Positions 20,952 to 31,068 of a stretch of 64,000 bases of DNA are shown one piece after another. The position numbers were made by a program, and so were the translations under genes. Where the stretch lies: NCBI GenBank assembly GCA_015068935.1, contig SVJO01000001.1:62001-126000 (forward strand), read 5' to 3'. The notes beneath the pieces are model-generated. The model did not search any database. It was not told the DNA's origin and saw only the letters and a list, made by a program, of their open reading frames with translations. The stretch is from Oscillospiraceae bacterium (GTDB taxonomy: Bacteria; Bacillota; Clostridia; UBA1381; UBA9506). Numbering within the stretch: the stretch's first letter is position 1; every line of letters begins with the position of its first letter.

Positions 20952-21752
20952 TTAAGGCCTGAGCCCCATTCCGCCTTCAAGGGTAATAGTTTCTCCATTC
21001 ATAAATTTAAAATCAGGTGAAGCAAGCTGCACACACACTCTGCCGATTTCAAGTTCTGAATCGCCAAAATGACCTGCAGGAGGTATTTTTACATTTGCCT
21101 TAAATGCTTCAGGATATGCTTTTTCAAAATTCTCAAGCTGTGCAGTCCATGCAAGAGGACAAATAACATTTGTATTAATTCCATATTTCGCCCATTCTGT
21201 TGCTGCAACACGGCTCAGTCCCCTGATAGCTTCCTTTGCAGCAGCATAAGAACACTGACCATAATTACCAAACAGCCCCGCACCTGAGGCAAAATTTATA
21301 ATACTTCCCTTAGTTTGTTTAAGATAAGGGAAACATGCTTTCATATAATAAAATGTTGCATATAAGCCTGAATACATAGCGAGATTAAACTGCTCAGTTG
21401 TATGTTCCTCAATAGTAACTCCTGATGCAGATGCCTGCGCGTTATTAATTAAAACATCAATTCTTCCAAAAGTCTCAATTGTTTTGTTGACAACCTCTTT
21501 TGTTATTGCCTCATTGTCGTTACCCTCTGAAACATCAGCAGAAAGAGCTAAAACCTTGATTTTATATAACTTTTCAAGTTCCTCTTTTGCCTTTTCGAGT
21601 TTAGCTGTATTTCTCCCTGTAATAACAAGATTTGCCCCTTCCTTTGCATATGCTGTTGCAATACCATAACCTATTGAACCGCATCTGCCGTCAGAAAGAA
21701 CTGCATATCCCGCACCTGTAATAATCGCTGTCTTGCCTTTTAGAAAACTCAT
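20952..21752 (-). CDS. SDR family oxidoreductase
   Basis: Rossmann motif, NNAQAS, YAAAKEAIRGLSR catalytic YxxxK. Confidence 0.9.
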   Translation of the reverse strand: MSFLKGKTAIITGAGYAVLSDGRCGSIGYGIATAYAKEGANLVITGRNTAKLEKAKEELEKLYKIKVLALSADVSEGNDNEAITKEVVNKTIETFGRIDVLINNAQASASGVTIEEHTTEQFNLAMYSGLYATFYYMKACFPYLKQTKGSIINFASGAGLFGNYGQCSYAAAKEAIRGLSRVAATEWAKYGINTNVICPLAWTAQLENFEKAYPEAFKANVKIPPAGHFGDSELEIGRVCVQLASPDFKFMNGETITLEGGMGLRP

Positions 21753-21818
21753 ATTAATTCTCCTTTTATTTTATAATAAATTTATCCTTGAAATTTTATA
21801 ATTCTTTTCTGATATAAA

Positions 21819-22619
21819 TTATTTAACTAAATCTTTATAAATACACCTTATGTTATCGTATATAAATTCAGGTTTAAAATCGCTTTTCTCAACATCTTCT
21901 AATGTACCTTCTCCGCTCAACACAAAAATTGTACTTATTCCTGCATTTATGCCACATGCTATATCTGTATAAAGTCTATCTCCCAAAAGAACAGTTTCTT
22001 CTCTTGAAAATCCCGCATTTTGCATTGCAAGGTATGCCATTTCAGGCTCTGGCTTTCCGATAAATTTCGGACGTTTTTTTGTTGCATTGAAGATAATATC
22101 TGCAAATGAGCCGCAATCAGGCACAAAGCCGTACCACGTAGGACATACCCAGTCAGGATTGGTTGCGATATAGTCAATATTTTCTCTAAGCAGAATACAG
22201 GCATCATCGAGCTTTTTAAATGTAAGCTCTGTGTCATTTGAAAGGCAAAGACAATCAATGCCTTCTTCCCTTTCCGTTGTAACATTTAGCCCCATAGATT
22301 TTAGCTGTTTTACAAAAGACTCAGTGCCAAACGCATAGATTTTCTTATATCCTTTTTCTTTAAGATATATAATTGTTGCATCGGTAGACGTCAGAAAATC
22401 ATCAGCAGTTGAAACAATGCCCATTTTTTCCAGTTTTTCAATATACTTATCAACGCCTTTTGAGGAATTATTGGTAAGAAAAATGTATCTTCCTCCAACT
22501 TTTTTCACATAGCTGAGAAAATCAATTGTTCCGTCAAAAAGATTATTATCAAGATATATGGTCCCGTCCATATCAAGCAAAAAAAGTTTTTTGTTTTTTA
22601 ATTCACTCATCAAACGCAC
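21819..22619 (-). CDS. HAD-IIA family hydrolase (NagD-like)
   Basis: LLDMDGTIYLDNNLFDGTIDFL; FLTNNSSKG; LLGDRLYTDIACGINAGI. Confidence 0.92.
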   Translation of the reverse strand: MRLMSELKNKKLFLLDMDGTIYLDNNLFDGTIDFLSYVKKVGGRYIFLTNNSSKGVDKYIEKLEKMGIVSTADDFLTSTDATIIYLKEKGYKKIYAFGTESFVKQLKSMGLNVTTEREEGIDCLCLSNDTELTFKKLDDACILLRENIDYIATNPDWVCPTWYGFVPDCGSFADIIFNATKKRPKFIGKPEPEMAYLAMQNAGFSREETVLLGDRLYTDIACGINAGISTIFVLSGEGTLEDVEKSDFKPEFIYDNIRCIYKDLVK

Positions 22620-22831
22620 TCCTAAAATCTGCTTTTTACTACAACCACATTAAATAAAATTATAAAAACGTATATCCTATTATAACATTTTTCGTAGTTT
22701 TTATCAATATCGACATTATTTATTTATGCAATTTATTATCTGGAAACAATAATTTTAGATAAAAGTAGAGAGATAATAACGAAAAGATAAGAATAAAAAA
22801 AGAAACATCACCCTATGGTAATGTTTCTTCT

Positions 22832-22923
22832 TGGCGGAGAAGGAGGGATTTGAACCCTCGCGCCAGTTTCCCGACCTACACCCTTAGCAGGGGCGCCTCT
22901 TCGGCCAACTTGAGTACTTCTCC
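22832..22923 (-). tRNA. tRNA-Ser (anticodon GCT), CCA encoded
   Basis: Minus: GGAGAAG...CTGCTAA...long variable arm...CTTCTCCGCCA. Confidence 0.95.
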
Positions 22924-22960
22924 ATGTTCCGAATTATTAAAATATTTTTAGATAAAAAAA

Positions 22961-23047
22961 TGGCGGAGAGGGTGAGATTCGAACTCACGGTGCTCTCGCA
23001 TCACTGGTTTTCAAGACCAGCTCCTTAAACCGCTCGGACACCTCTCC
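22961..23047 (-). tRNA. tRNA-Ser (anticodon TGA), CCA encoded
   Basis: Minus: GGAGAGG...CTTGAAA...long variable arm...CCTCTCCGCCA. Confidence 0.95.
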
Positions 23048-23135
23048 GTTTGTGTTGCTTACAACGATATATATTATAGCAACATAAATATCATTTGTCA
23101 AGTGTTTTTTTTATTTTTTTAATATAAATAAATTA

Positions 23136-23167
23136 AAATACCGCAGCATATTCCTGCTGCGGTATTT
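23136..23167 (-). terminator. Terminator of hydrogenase operon
   Basis: AAATACCGCAGCA/TGCTGCGGTATTT. Confidence 0.8.
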
Positions 23168-23178
23168 TTAATAGTATA

Positions 23179-24915
23179 TTAGAACAAATCTCTCTTTGTA
23201 TAATGTGTATGCAAAAGCTCATGTGATTTATGTGAGCCCGGTTTTTCAAGGAACTCATCATATAATTTCTTAATATATGGATTTTCATGACTCTTTCTGA
23301 CAGAGAGTGCTTTATCCTCAGTATAAAGAGCCTTTGCTCTTTCAGCTTTAAGGTCAATATCCATGTGAATCTTAGCTGACCTGATAGGCTGACCGCCGCC
23401 TGTTACGCAACCGCCCGGACAAGCCATGATTTCAATAAAGTGATAATCTGCTTTTCCTGCTTTAATATCTTCTAACAGTTTTCTTGCGTTACCAAGACCA
23501 TGAGCCACAGCAACCTTAATGTCCATACCTGCAACATTTACAGTTGCCTCTTTAATTCCCTCTGTTCCGCGGACCTCTATAAATTCAATATTATCAAGCG
23601 GTTTATTTTCTAAAACCTCAGCAACTGTTCTGAGCGCCGCTTCCATAACACCTCCTGTTGCACCAAAGATAACAGCAGCACCGGTTGATTCACCACACGG
23701 GTCGTCGAACTGTTCATCTTCGAGCTCATCAAATCTGATGCCTGCCTGTTTAATCATTCTTGCAAGCTCTCTTGTTGAAATTACTGTATCAACATCACGG
23801 TATTCATTACCCATTTCAGGACGCGATGCCTCGAATTTTTTAGCAACACATGGCATTACAGAAACAACATATATATTTGCAGGGTCAATTCCTGCCTGCT
23901 CAGCATAGTAAGTTTTTAAGAGAGCACCAAACATTTCGTGTGGTGATTTGCATGTAGATAAATTATCTAAAAATTCAGGGAAATTATGCTCGCAGAATTT
24001 AATCCAACCTGGGCTGCATGATGTAATCATCGGGAGCTTACCGCCATTTTTAATTCTTTCAATGAGTTCTGTTCCCTCTTCCATAATTGTTACGTCAGCA
24101 CCTGTATTTGTGTCAAATACCTTATCAAAGCCCAGTGCTTTTAATGCTGCAACCATTTTACCTGTAACAGGAGTACCGATTGCCATGCCGAATTCTTCAC
24201 CAAGTGCTGCACGAACAGCAGGAGCTGTCTGAACAATAACATGCTTTGTTTCGTCTGCAAGTGCTGCCCATACATCATCTGTGTTATCCTTTTCACGCAA
24301 AGCACCAACAGGACAGGCTGCAATACACTGACCACAGTTTACGCAGGCAGTCTCAGCTAACGGTTTATTAAAAGCTGTTGCAATTTTAGTGTTAAAGCCT
24401 CTTTCTGTTGCATCTATAACACCTACTGTCTGGATTTCTTTACATGCACTTACACAACGGCGGCAAAGAATACACTTGTTATTATCTCTTATAATTGAAG
24501 GTGATAAATCATCAATTGCATGTTCATTTCTCGCACCTTCATATGCAATATCAGTCACACCAAGCTCTTCACTCAAAGTCTGGAGCTCGCAGTTTTTGTT
24601 TCTGATACATGTGAGACATTTGCGTTCATGATTTGAAAGGAGAAGCTCTAAAGTTGATTTTCTTGCATTTCTTACCTTTTGTGTGTTTGTAAGTATTTCC
24701 AGTCCCTCGGAAACAGGATATACGCAGGCAGCCTGAAGATTTCTAGCGCCCTTAATTTCAACAACACACATTCTGCATGAGCCTGTTTTGCTCACATTTT
24801 TCATATAACAAAGAGTAGGTATATCTATTTTAGCAGCTCTGGCAGCTTCTAAAACTGTATAGTTTTTTGGCACACTGATTTCTCTGCCGTTTATAATTAC
24901 ATTAACCATATCCAT
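23179..24915 (-). CDS. hndD: [FeFe]-hydrogenase catalytic subunit (HndD/HydA type)
   Basis: H-cluster motifs TSCSPGWIKFCE, MPCVAKKFE, MACPGGCVTGGGQP; N-terminal 2Fe-2S and 4Fe-4S ferredoxin domains. Confidence 0.95.
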   Translation of the reverse strand: MDMVNVIINGREISVPKNYTVLEAARAAKIDIPTLCYMKNVSKTGSCRMCVVEIKGARNLQAACVYPVSEGLEILTNTQKVRNARKSTLELLLSNHERKCLTCIRNKNCELQTLSEELGVTDIAYEGARNEHAIDDLSPSIIRDNNKCILCRRCVSACKEIQTVGVIDATERGFNTKIATAFNKPLAETACVNCGQCIAACPVGALREKDNTDDVWAALADETKHVIVQTAPAVRAALGEEFGMAIGTPVTGKMVAALKALGFDKVFDTNTGADVTIMEEGTELIERIKNGGKLPMITSCSPGWIKFCEHNFPEFLDNLSTCKSPHEMFGALLKTYYAEQAGIDPANIYVVSVMPCVAKKFEASRPEMGNEYRDVDTVISTRELARMIKQAGIRFDELEDEQFDDPCGESTGAAVIFGATGGVMEAALRTVAEVLENKPLDNIEFIEVRGTEGIKEATVNVAGMDIKVAVAHGLGNARKLLEDIKAGKADYHFIEIMACPGGCVTGGGQPIRSAKIHMDIDLKAERAKALYTEDKALSVRKSHENPYIKKLYDEFLEKPGSHKSHELLHTHYTKRDLF

Positions 24916-24931
24916 TTTTCTTACTCCTCCC

Positions 24932-26728
24932 CTATTTTCTTATTATTGCCTTCTTAGGACACTTGCCTTCACACACGCCGCACTTAATACACTTATCTGT
25001 ATTAATTGTGAAGGGATGCTTAATCTCGCCTGTAATAGCGCCAACAGGACAATTCTTAGCACAGATGCTGCAACCGATACACTTATCTTCAATTATTGTG
25101 TATTTAAGAAGGTCTTTACATACACCTGCAGGACAAACCTTATCCCGTACATGAGCTTCATATTCATCTCTGAAATATCTAAGCGTGCTTAAAACGGGGT
25201 TTGGAGCCGTCTGACCGAGACCGCAAAGCGATGATGCCTTAATATCATTACAAAGCTTTTCAAGCTTATCTAAATCCTCCATTGTACCCTGTCCCTTTGT
25301 AATTTTATCAAGAATTTCATAGAGTCTCTTTGTTCCGATACGGCAAGGTGTACATTTTCCGCATGATTCGTCAACCGTAAACTCTAAAAAGAACTTGGCA
25401 ATATCTACCATACAGTTATCCTCGTCCATAACAATAAGTCCGCCTGAACCCATCATCGAGCCGATACTGATAAGTGAATCGTAGTCAATAGGTGTATCCA
25501 TAAGTGATGCAGGAATACATCCGCCTGACGGACCGCCTGTCTGAGCTGCCTTGAATTTTTTTCCGCCAGGAATACCTCCGCCGATTTCTTCAACAATTTC
25601 ACGGAGAGTTGTTCCCATAGGAACTTCAACAAGACCTGTGTTATTAATCTTTCCGCCGAGAGCAAAAACCTTTGTTCCTTTACTCTTTTCTGTCCCTATG
25701 CCTGCAAACCAGTCAGCACCTTTATTAATAATAACGGGGATATTTGCATATGTTTCAACATTATTTAAAAGAGTTGGTCTTTCCCAAAGACCCTTAACTG
25801 CCGGGAACGGAGGACGCGGACGCGGTTCTCCCCTGTGTCCTTCTATAGATGTTATAAGCGCTGTTTCCTCACCGCAGACAAACGCACCGGCACCAAGTCT
25901 GATTTCAAGGTCAAAACAAAAATCTGTGTCAAAAATATTTTTACCTAAAAGCCCATACTCACGAGCCTGGTCAATAGCAATCTGAAGTCTGTTAACAGCA
26001 ATTGGATATTCTGCACGGATGTAGATATAACCCTGGTCGGCACCAACTGCATAAGCGGCAATAGCCATAGCCTCAATAATACTGTGTGGGTCACCCTCTA
26101 ATACACTTCTGTCCATAAATGCACCAGGGTCTCCTTCGTCAGCATTACATGCAACGTACTTCTTGTCACCCTCTGCCTTATATGTAAAATCCCATTTCAT
26201 ACCGGTAGAAAAACCGCCGCCGCCACGGCCTCTTAGTCCCGACTTTTTAATCTCATTAATAACATCTTCCTGAGACATTTCGGTTAAAACCTTAGCCAAC
26301 GCTTTATAACCGTCAAGGGCAATATATTCATCAATATTTTCAGGGTTAATAACACCGCAGTTGCGAAGTGCTAAACGGAGCTGTTTTTTGTAGAATTCTA
26401 CATCATTTAAGCTTTTAATATTATCTCCGTCTGCAATTGTCTCCTGATAAAGAAGTCTTTTCACAATACGGCCCTTTAAGATATGCTCCTCTACAATCTC
26501 TTTGACATCTTCTTTTTTAACCATGCTGTAAAAGGCACCTTCAGGATAAACAATTACAATCGGACCTAAGGCACAAAGTCCGAAACAACCGGTTTTGATA
26601 ACTTTGATTTCCTCATCAAGACCGTTTTCTTTTAACTGGAAATTCATTTCCTTTATAATTTCTTCACAGCCCGACGATGTACAGCCTGTACCGCCGCAAC
26701 ATAAAATCTGTCCTCTGACTTTATCCAT
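24932..26728 (-). CDS. hndC: NuoF-like subunit of electron-bifurcating hydrogenase (HndC/HydB)
   Basis: GLRGRGGGGFSTGMKW, CNADEGDPGAFMDR, ESCGKCTPCRIGTKR, C-terminal 2x4Fe-4S. Confidence 0.95.
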   Translation of the reverse strand: MDKVRGQILCCGGTGCTSSGCEEIIKEMNFQLKENGLDEEIKVIKTGCFGLCALGPIVIVYPEGAFYSMVKKEDVKEIVEEHILKGRIVKRLLYQETIADGDNIKSLNDVEFYKKQLRLALRNCGVINPENIDEYIALDGYKALAKVLTEMSQEDVINEIKKSGLRGRGGGGFSTGMKWDFTYKAEGDKKYVACNADEGDPGAFMDRSVLEGDPHSIIEAMAIAAYAVGADQGYIYIRAEYPIAVNRLQIAIDQAREYGLLGKNIFDTDFCFDLEIRLGAGAFVCGEETALITSIEGHRGEPRPRPPFPAVKGLWERPTLLNNVETYANIPVIINKGADWFAGIGTEKSKGTKVFALGGKINNTGLVEVPMGTTLREIVEEIGGGIPGGKKFKAAQTGGPSGGCIPASLMDTPIDYDSLISIGSMMGSGGLIVMDEDNCMVDIAKFFLEFTVDESCGKCTPCRIGTKRLYEILDKITKGQGTMEDLDKLEKLCNDIKASSLCGLGQTAPNPVLSTLRYFRDEYEAHVRDKVCPAGVCKDLLKYTIIEDKCIGCSICAKNCPVGAITGEIKHPFTINTDKCIKCGVCEGKCPKKAIIRK

Positions 26729-26749
26729 TTTAAACTCTTCCTTTCTTAA

Positions 26750-27115
26750 TTACTCTGCAGCATCGATAGTATACTCTGTTACAACATTCCCTTTAGCGAT
26801 ATGTTCCTGAGTTACCTTTGAAACCTTATCGGGTGTCATATTTACATAAGTAATTTTTTCGCCGTTTGGGTTATAAACCTCAACAATAGGCTCTAAACGG
26901 CACATGCCGATACAATCTGTCTGTGTTATTGTCACATTACTTAAGTTATTCTTTGCAATCTCATCTAAAAAAGCCGACATTACAGCACGAGCTCCTGCTG
27001 TAATACCACATGTTGCCATACATACAACCACTCTGTATCCTTCTCTGTTTTTCCTTAAATCAACACTTTTAATTGTCTTTTTTCTTATTGCTTCAAGTTC
27101 TGCTATGCTCTTCAT
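26750..27115 (-). CDS. 2Fe-2S thioredoxin-like ferredoxin (HndB-like)
   Basis: VVCMATCGITAGARAVMSAFLDEI...QTDCIGMCRLEPIVEVYNP. Confidence 0.88.
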   Translation of the reverse strand: MKSIAELEAIRKKTIKSVDLRKNREGYRVVVCMATCGITAGARAVMSAFLDEIAKNNLSNVTITQTDCIGMCRLEPIVEVYNPNGEKITYVNMTPDKVSKVTQEHIAKGNVVTEYTIDAAE

Positions 27116-27146
27116 ACTTTAACCTCCGCAAATTAATTTTCAATTA

Positions 27147-27689
27147 TCAGTTTAAAATTTCGTTTTCTCTCTCTTCGAAATAGTTTTTTATCCAAATATA
27201 TACATCAGGCTCAGAAAAACTTTTAATCCCTAAAGTATTTTTTAAATCTTTAGTGTCAATCACAAAACTTTTGCTGTTTACTGAATGTGTATATACAAAA
27301 TCTGTATCACTGTTTGATACAATAGCACAAAGCATTGTGCCCGCTATGTCGCCTAAGGGCTGTCTGTCTATATGGTCATGAACAAATGTTGCCATAACCA
27401 TAGTCCCCGCTCCTGGCGATGATTTAATTGAAAGGTCTCCTCCTGCTCTATGAGCTGACTGTTTAAAAAGCGGTATACCAAGACCGACCCTTCTTGTTTT
27501 TCTGCTCGTTGTAAATGGGTCAGCTGCGCTAAGTAAAAGCTCTTTACTCATACCTTTGCCGTTATCTTCAACAGATATCTTCAATATATTTTTTTTGATA
27601 TCCTCAATAATAGCCACCTTAACAACGGAAGCTCCCGCAACAATTGAATTTTGAATTATATCTGCAATATGCAGAGAGAGTTCTTTCAT
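27147..27689 (-). CDS. ATP-binding protein, HATPase_c (histidine-kinase-like/anti-sigma) fold
   Basis: DIIQNSIVAGASVVKVAI; VEDNGKGMSKELL; GLGIPLFKQSAHRAGGDLSIKSSPGAGTMV. Confidence 0.85.
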   Translation of the reverse strand: MKELSLHIADIIQNSIVAGASVVKVAIIEDIKKNILKISVEDNGKGMSKELLLSAADPFTTSRKTRRVGLGIPLFKQSAHRAGGDLSIKSSPGAGTMVMATFVHDHIDRQPLGDIAGTMLCAIVSNSDTDFVYTHSVNSKSFVIDTKDLKNTLGIKSFSEPDVYIWIKNYFEERENEILN

Positions 27690-27691
27690 AA

Positions 27692-28177
27692 TTAATATTT
27701 TTTAATAATCTCTTCTATATCATCAACTGAGAGTCTTCCATAGACATCGTCATTTATTGTAATTACAGGAGCTAATCCGCAAGCGCCGATACAACGTGTT
27801 GCATCAATAGAAAATTTACCATCGGGTGTACATTCACCGACATCTATTCCAAGTATTTGCTTTATTTTTTCAAGAATATCGCCTGAGCCCTTAACGTAGC
27901 ATGCAGTACCAAGACATACACCAATCTGATACTGGCCCTTCGGATTAAGACTGAACTGACTGTAAAACGTAACCACACCATAAATTTCTGCAAGCGGAAT
28001 ACCGAGATTCTGAGCTATTATCTTCTGAACTTCTATTGGAAGATAACCATAAATTTCCTGAGCTTCGTGAAGAACCTGAATGACGGCACCCTTTTCTCCC
28101 TTATGCTTAGCGATTACAGTGAGGAGCTTTTCCTCTTGTTCCTTTGTGCCTTTAAACGGCATAGTTTTTTGATCCAT
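27692..28177 (-). CDS. hndA: NuoE-like 2Fe-2S subunit (HndA/HydC)
   Basis: GVVTFYSQFSLNPKGQYQIGVCLGTACYVKGSGDIL...IDATRCIGACGLAPVI. Confidence 0.92.
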   Translation of the reverse strand: MDQKTMPFKGTKEQEEKLLTVIAKHKGEKGAVIQVLHEAQEIYGYLPIEVQKIIAQNLGIPLAEIYGVVTFYSQFSLNPKGQYQIGVCLGTACYVKGSGDILEKIKQILGIDVGECTPDGKFSIDATRCIGACGLAPVITINDDVYGRLSVDDIEEIIKKY

Positions 28178-28297
28178 AAACTAAAACCTCCTGTTTTGTT
28201 GTTGATAAACTCTTAGGTTTATTATGGTTGCGCAAATGCAACCGATGCTAAATTTTATCTGCATTTTATATCACACTGAAACAACTATAGCAAAAGA

Positions 28298-28315
28298 ATG
28301 TTAAATAATTGACAA
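28298..28315. promoter_or_regulatory. Candidate Rex operator upstream of hydrogenase operon
   Basis: ATGTTAAATAATTGACAA, close to palindromic TTGTTAANNNNTTAACAA; overlaps candidate -35 TTGTCA. Confidence 0.5.
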
Positions 28316-28410
28316 TGTTTCAGTACATTTATTTAATTATAACAAATTTTAAAATAAAAATCTACTAATTTTTCAAATTCTCCCAAAAAAACTTCACGAA
28401 AAAAACAAAA

Positions 28411-28436
28411 TATTTTTGTGACACATGCACAAAAAT
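28411..28436 (-). terminator. Terminator after DRTGG gene
   Basis: Minus ATTTTTGTG-CATGTGT-CACAAAAAT followed by ATTTTGTTTTTTT (coordinates approximate). Confidence 0.6.
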
Positions 28437-28479
28437 CTTTACCGCTCATCAATATATTTTAACATAAATGAATTAATTT

Positions 28480-28803
28480 TTATATCATTTTATCGATTAT
28501 GACGCAGAGCTCATAAGCAGTTTTATCAGATGATAATATATACATATTCTCACTCTCGGCTCTTTCTCTTGCCTCTTTGTCAGGCTTTAAACCCTTTGGT
28601 AACAAGATACATGATGCCTCTTTATGAGATGCGACTGCAACAGCATTTATGTTAGTCTGCACCGTTACCCAGATATTACCTTCAAAAATGTCTGATAAAG
28701 CCAAACTCATCAGGTCACCAATATAGCACCCTGTTATTTCCCTGTCACTGCCTTGTGTTTCTACACTAAGTCTCATTTTTTCAATCAGTTCAGTAACTTT
28801 CAC
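28480..28803 (-). CDS. DRTGG-domain protein
   Basis: ITGCYIGDLMSLALSDIFEGNIWVTVQTNINAVAVASHKEASCILLPKG. Confidence 0.75.
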   Translation of the reverse strand: MKVTELIEKMRLSVETQGSDREITGCYIGDLMSLALSDIFEGNIWVTVQTNINAVAVASHKEASCILLPKGLKPDKEARERAESENMYILSSDKTAYELCVIIDKMI

Positions 28804-28934
28804 GATTTTGCTCCTTCTTATCTTGAATAAATTCCCTCTTTATTTTATTATACAAAAAATTTAAGCAAGATGCAATAATCAAATGAAAAGCCATCATATA
28901 ATACGGACAAGCTCCATTTATATGATGGCTGATT

Positions 28935-30350
28935 TTATTTTGTATGAGCTAAAGGCAAGGTGAAATTAAATCTTGTAAACTCACCCGGCTCACTTTCTGC
29001 CCATATTTTTTCTCTGTGAGCCATAATTATACTTTTCACAATATAAAGCCCAAGTCCTACTCCTGTTTTGTCAAGACTTCTTGATTTATCGCTTTTATAG
29101 AAACGGTCAAAGATATGCTCTAAATCTTCTTTTTCTATTCCTGCTCCTGAATTCTGAACAGAAACATATGCTTTTCCGTTAGCTGTTCCTGTTCTTATAT
29201 CCATAAACCCATTTTCCTGAGTGAACTTAACTGCATTGTCAAAAAGATTAATAACAACTCGCTGTATACTGTCTTTATCAGCTATAACGCGCTGACTTTC
29301 GCTCTCAAAATTAACTGTAAGGCTTATATTTTTGTCGGTAATTCTTTTTTCCATTTTTATAATCTGAAGACGTATCATTTCATTTATATCAAACTCTCTC
29401 ATCTCAGGAATATATTTTCCCTGCTCAAGTTTATTCATATCCATGAGGTCATTGATAAGTCTTGACAGTCTCTTGCTTTCATCAAGCACTATTGATAAAA
29501 ACTGGCTATGTTTTTCTTCAGGAATCGTACCATCTATAATTCCTTCAACAAATCCTGTTATCGTTGTCATGGGAGTTCTCAGTTCATGTGCAATATTTGC
29601 TAAAAAACTACTCCTTGCCGATTCATGTCTTTCTATTGCCCCTGCCATGTAGTTAAATGTTTCGCAGAGCTGTCCTATCTCATCATCATTCTCAAGTTCG
29701 ACGCGTTTTTCAAACTCTCCCATTGCTATACTTTTAGCTGCATTATTAAGCTTTTTTATCGGGTTTGTTATCCTTTTTGAGATAAGGTACGTAAAAAGAA
29801 CAACAAATACAAAAACTATCGCCGCAATCAACCCGAACCGAGTTATAATGGTCGAACGAAGCTCATCTATCTCAGGAACGGGCAGACTCATAAGTACACC
29901 GCCGAAAACACCGTCTTTTGTTTGCATAGGGACACCGACTGTCAGCATTGTTGTATTAAAAAGTCCTCCGAGTGTCCCTGTATATTTTACAGTATTCCCC
30001 TTTAAAATCCCGTTAATAAACTCACGTTTTATGGAGAAATCACTTTCTGCACCACTTACAACTACAGTGTCTCCTTCCCCGTTTACAATCAGGATTGTCG
30101 TCTGTGTCGCCGCCGCAATAACATCAATATTTGCCTGATATGTCTGTTTTAGAATATCAGGCTGAACCTTATTAAGATCAACGGTAAATTTAACAATTCT
30201 GTTTGCTATGCCCGTTAAATCATTTACCTGTTGTTTAGTAAGATGGCTCCCTAAAAATGTATATAGAAACGTTCCTATCATCAGAAAACTTACCATCATT
30301 ACTACTGTAACCAAAGCAAAGAGCTGCCCGAAAATACCCCTTTTTCTCAC
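28935..30350 (-). CDS. Two-component sensor histidine kinase
   Basis: HAMP; FLANIAHELRTPMTTITGFVEG; N box; GVGLGLYIVKSI. Confidence 0.94.
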   Translation of the reverse strand: MRKRGIFGQLFALVTVVMMVSFLMIGTFLYTFLGSHLTKQQVNDLTGIANRIVKFTVDLNKVQPDILKQTYQANIDVIAAATQTTILIVNGEGDTVVVSGAESDFSIKREFINGILKGNTVKYTGTLGGLFNTTMLTVGVPMQTKDGVFGGVLMSLPVPEIDELRSTIITRFGLIAAIVFVFVVLFTYLISKRITNPIKKLNNAAKSIAMGEFEKRVELENDDEIGQLCETFNYMAGAIERHESARSSFLANIAHELRTPMTTITGFVEGIIDGTIPEEKHSQFLSIVLDESKRLSRLINDLMDMNKLEQGKYIPEMREFDINEMIRLQIIKMEKRITDKNISLTVNFESESQRVIADKDSIQRVVINLFDNAVKFTQENGFMDIRTGTANGKAYVSVQNSGAGIEKEDLEHIFDRFYKSDKSRSLDKTGVGLGLYIVKSIIMAHREKIWAESEPGEFTRFNFTLPLAHTK

Positions 30351-30372
30351 TTTATATCACTTCCCAAAGCAA

Positions 30373-31068
30373 CTATTTAACATCAAATTTATAGCCAACG
30401 CCCCAGACCGTCTTGAGCTGCCATATCTGGTCAGGACCTGCAAGGTCAAGTTTCTCACGAAGTCTTTTAACATGAACATCAACTGTCCTTGAGTCACCGA
30501 AATAATCAAATCCCCAGACAGTTTCCAAAAGCTGTTCACGTGTAAACACTTTATTGGGATTGGTTGCCAGAAAATAAAGCAGTTCAAGCTCTTTAGGGGG
30601 AATATCAATTGATTTTCCGTTAATCTTAAGCTCATAATTGGAAAGATTTATTACAATGCTTGGATATACAATTTCCTTATCTGCATTGTCAGTTTGTCCG
30701 TATCTTCTCAAAACTGCCTTTATTCTTGCAACAAGCTCTTTGTTTTCAAATGGTTTTACAATATAATCATCAGCACCAAGCTCTAAGCCTAAAACCTTAT
30801 CAAAGGTTTCTCCCTTTGCTGTGAGCATTATTATTGGAATATTGCTTATTCTCCTTATTTCTCTGCAAACCTGAAAGCCATCCATCTTAGGAAGCATCAC
30901 ATCAAGCAGAACAACTGCAGGTGAGCTTTCCTTAAACAGATTAACGGCAGTCTGACCGTCATGGGCAAGCGTTACTGTAAAACCTTCTTTTTCAAGGTAC
31001 AGTCTGATAAGCTCACAAATATTTTTATCATCATCTACAACCAAAACTCTCTGATTATTCATAGTCAA
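30373..31068 (-). CDS. OmpR-family response regulator
   Basis: RVLVVDDDKNICELIRLYLEKEGF; LLDVMLPKMDG; winged helix VFTREQLLETVWGFDYFGDSRTVDVHVKRLREKL. Confidence 0.95.
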   Translation of the reverse strand: MTMNNQRVLVVDDDKNICELIRLYLEKEGFTVTLAHDGQTAVNLFKESSPAVVLLDVMLPKMDGFQVCREIRRISNIPIIMLTAKGETFDKVLGLELGADDYIVKPFENKELVARIKAVLRRYGQTDNADKEIVYPSIVINLSNYELKINGKSIDIPPKELELLYFLATNPNKVFTREQLLETVWGFDYFGDSRTVDVHVKRLREKLDLAGPDQIWQLKTVWGVGYKFDVK

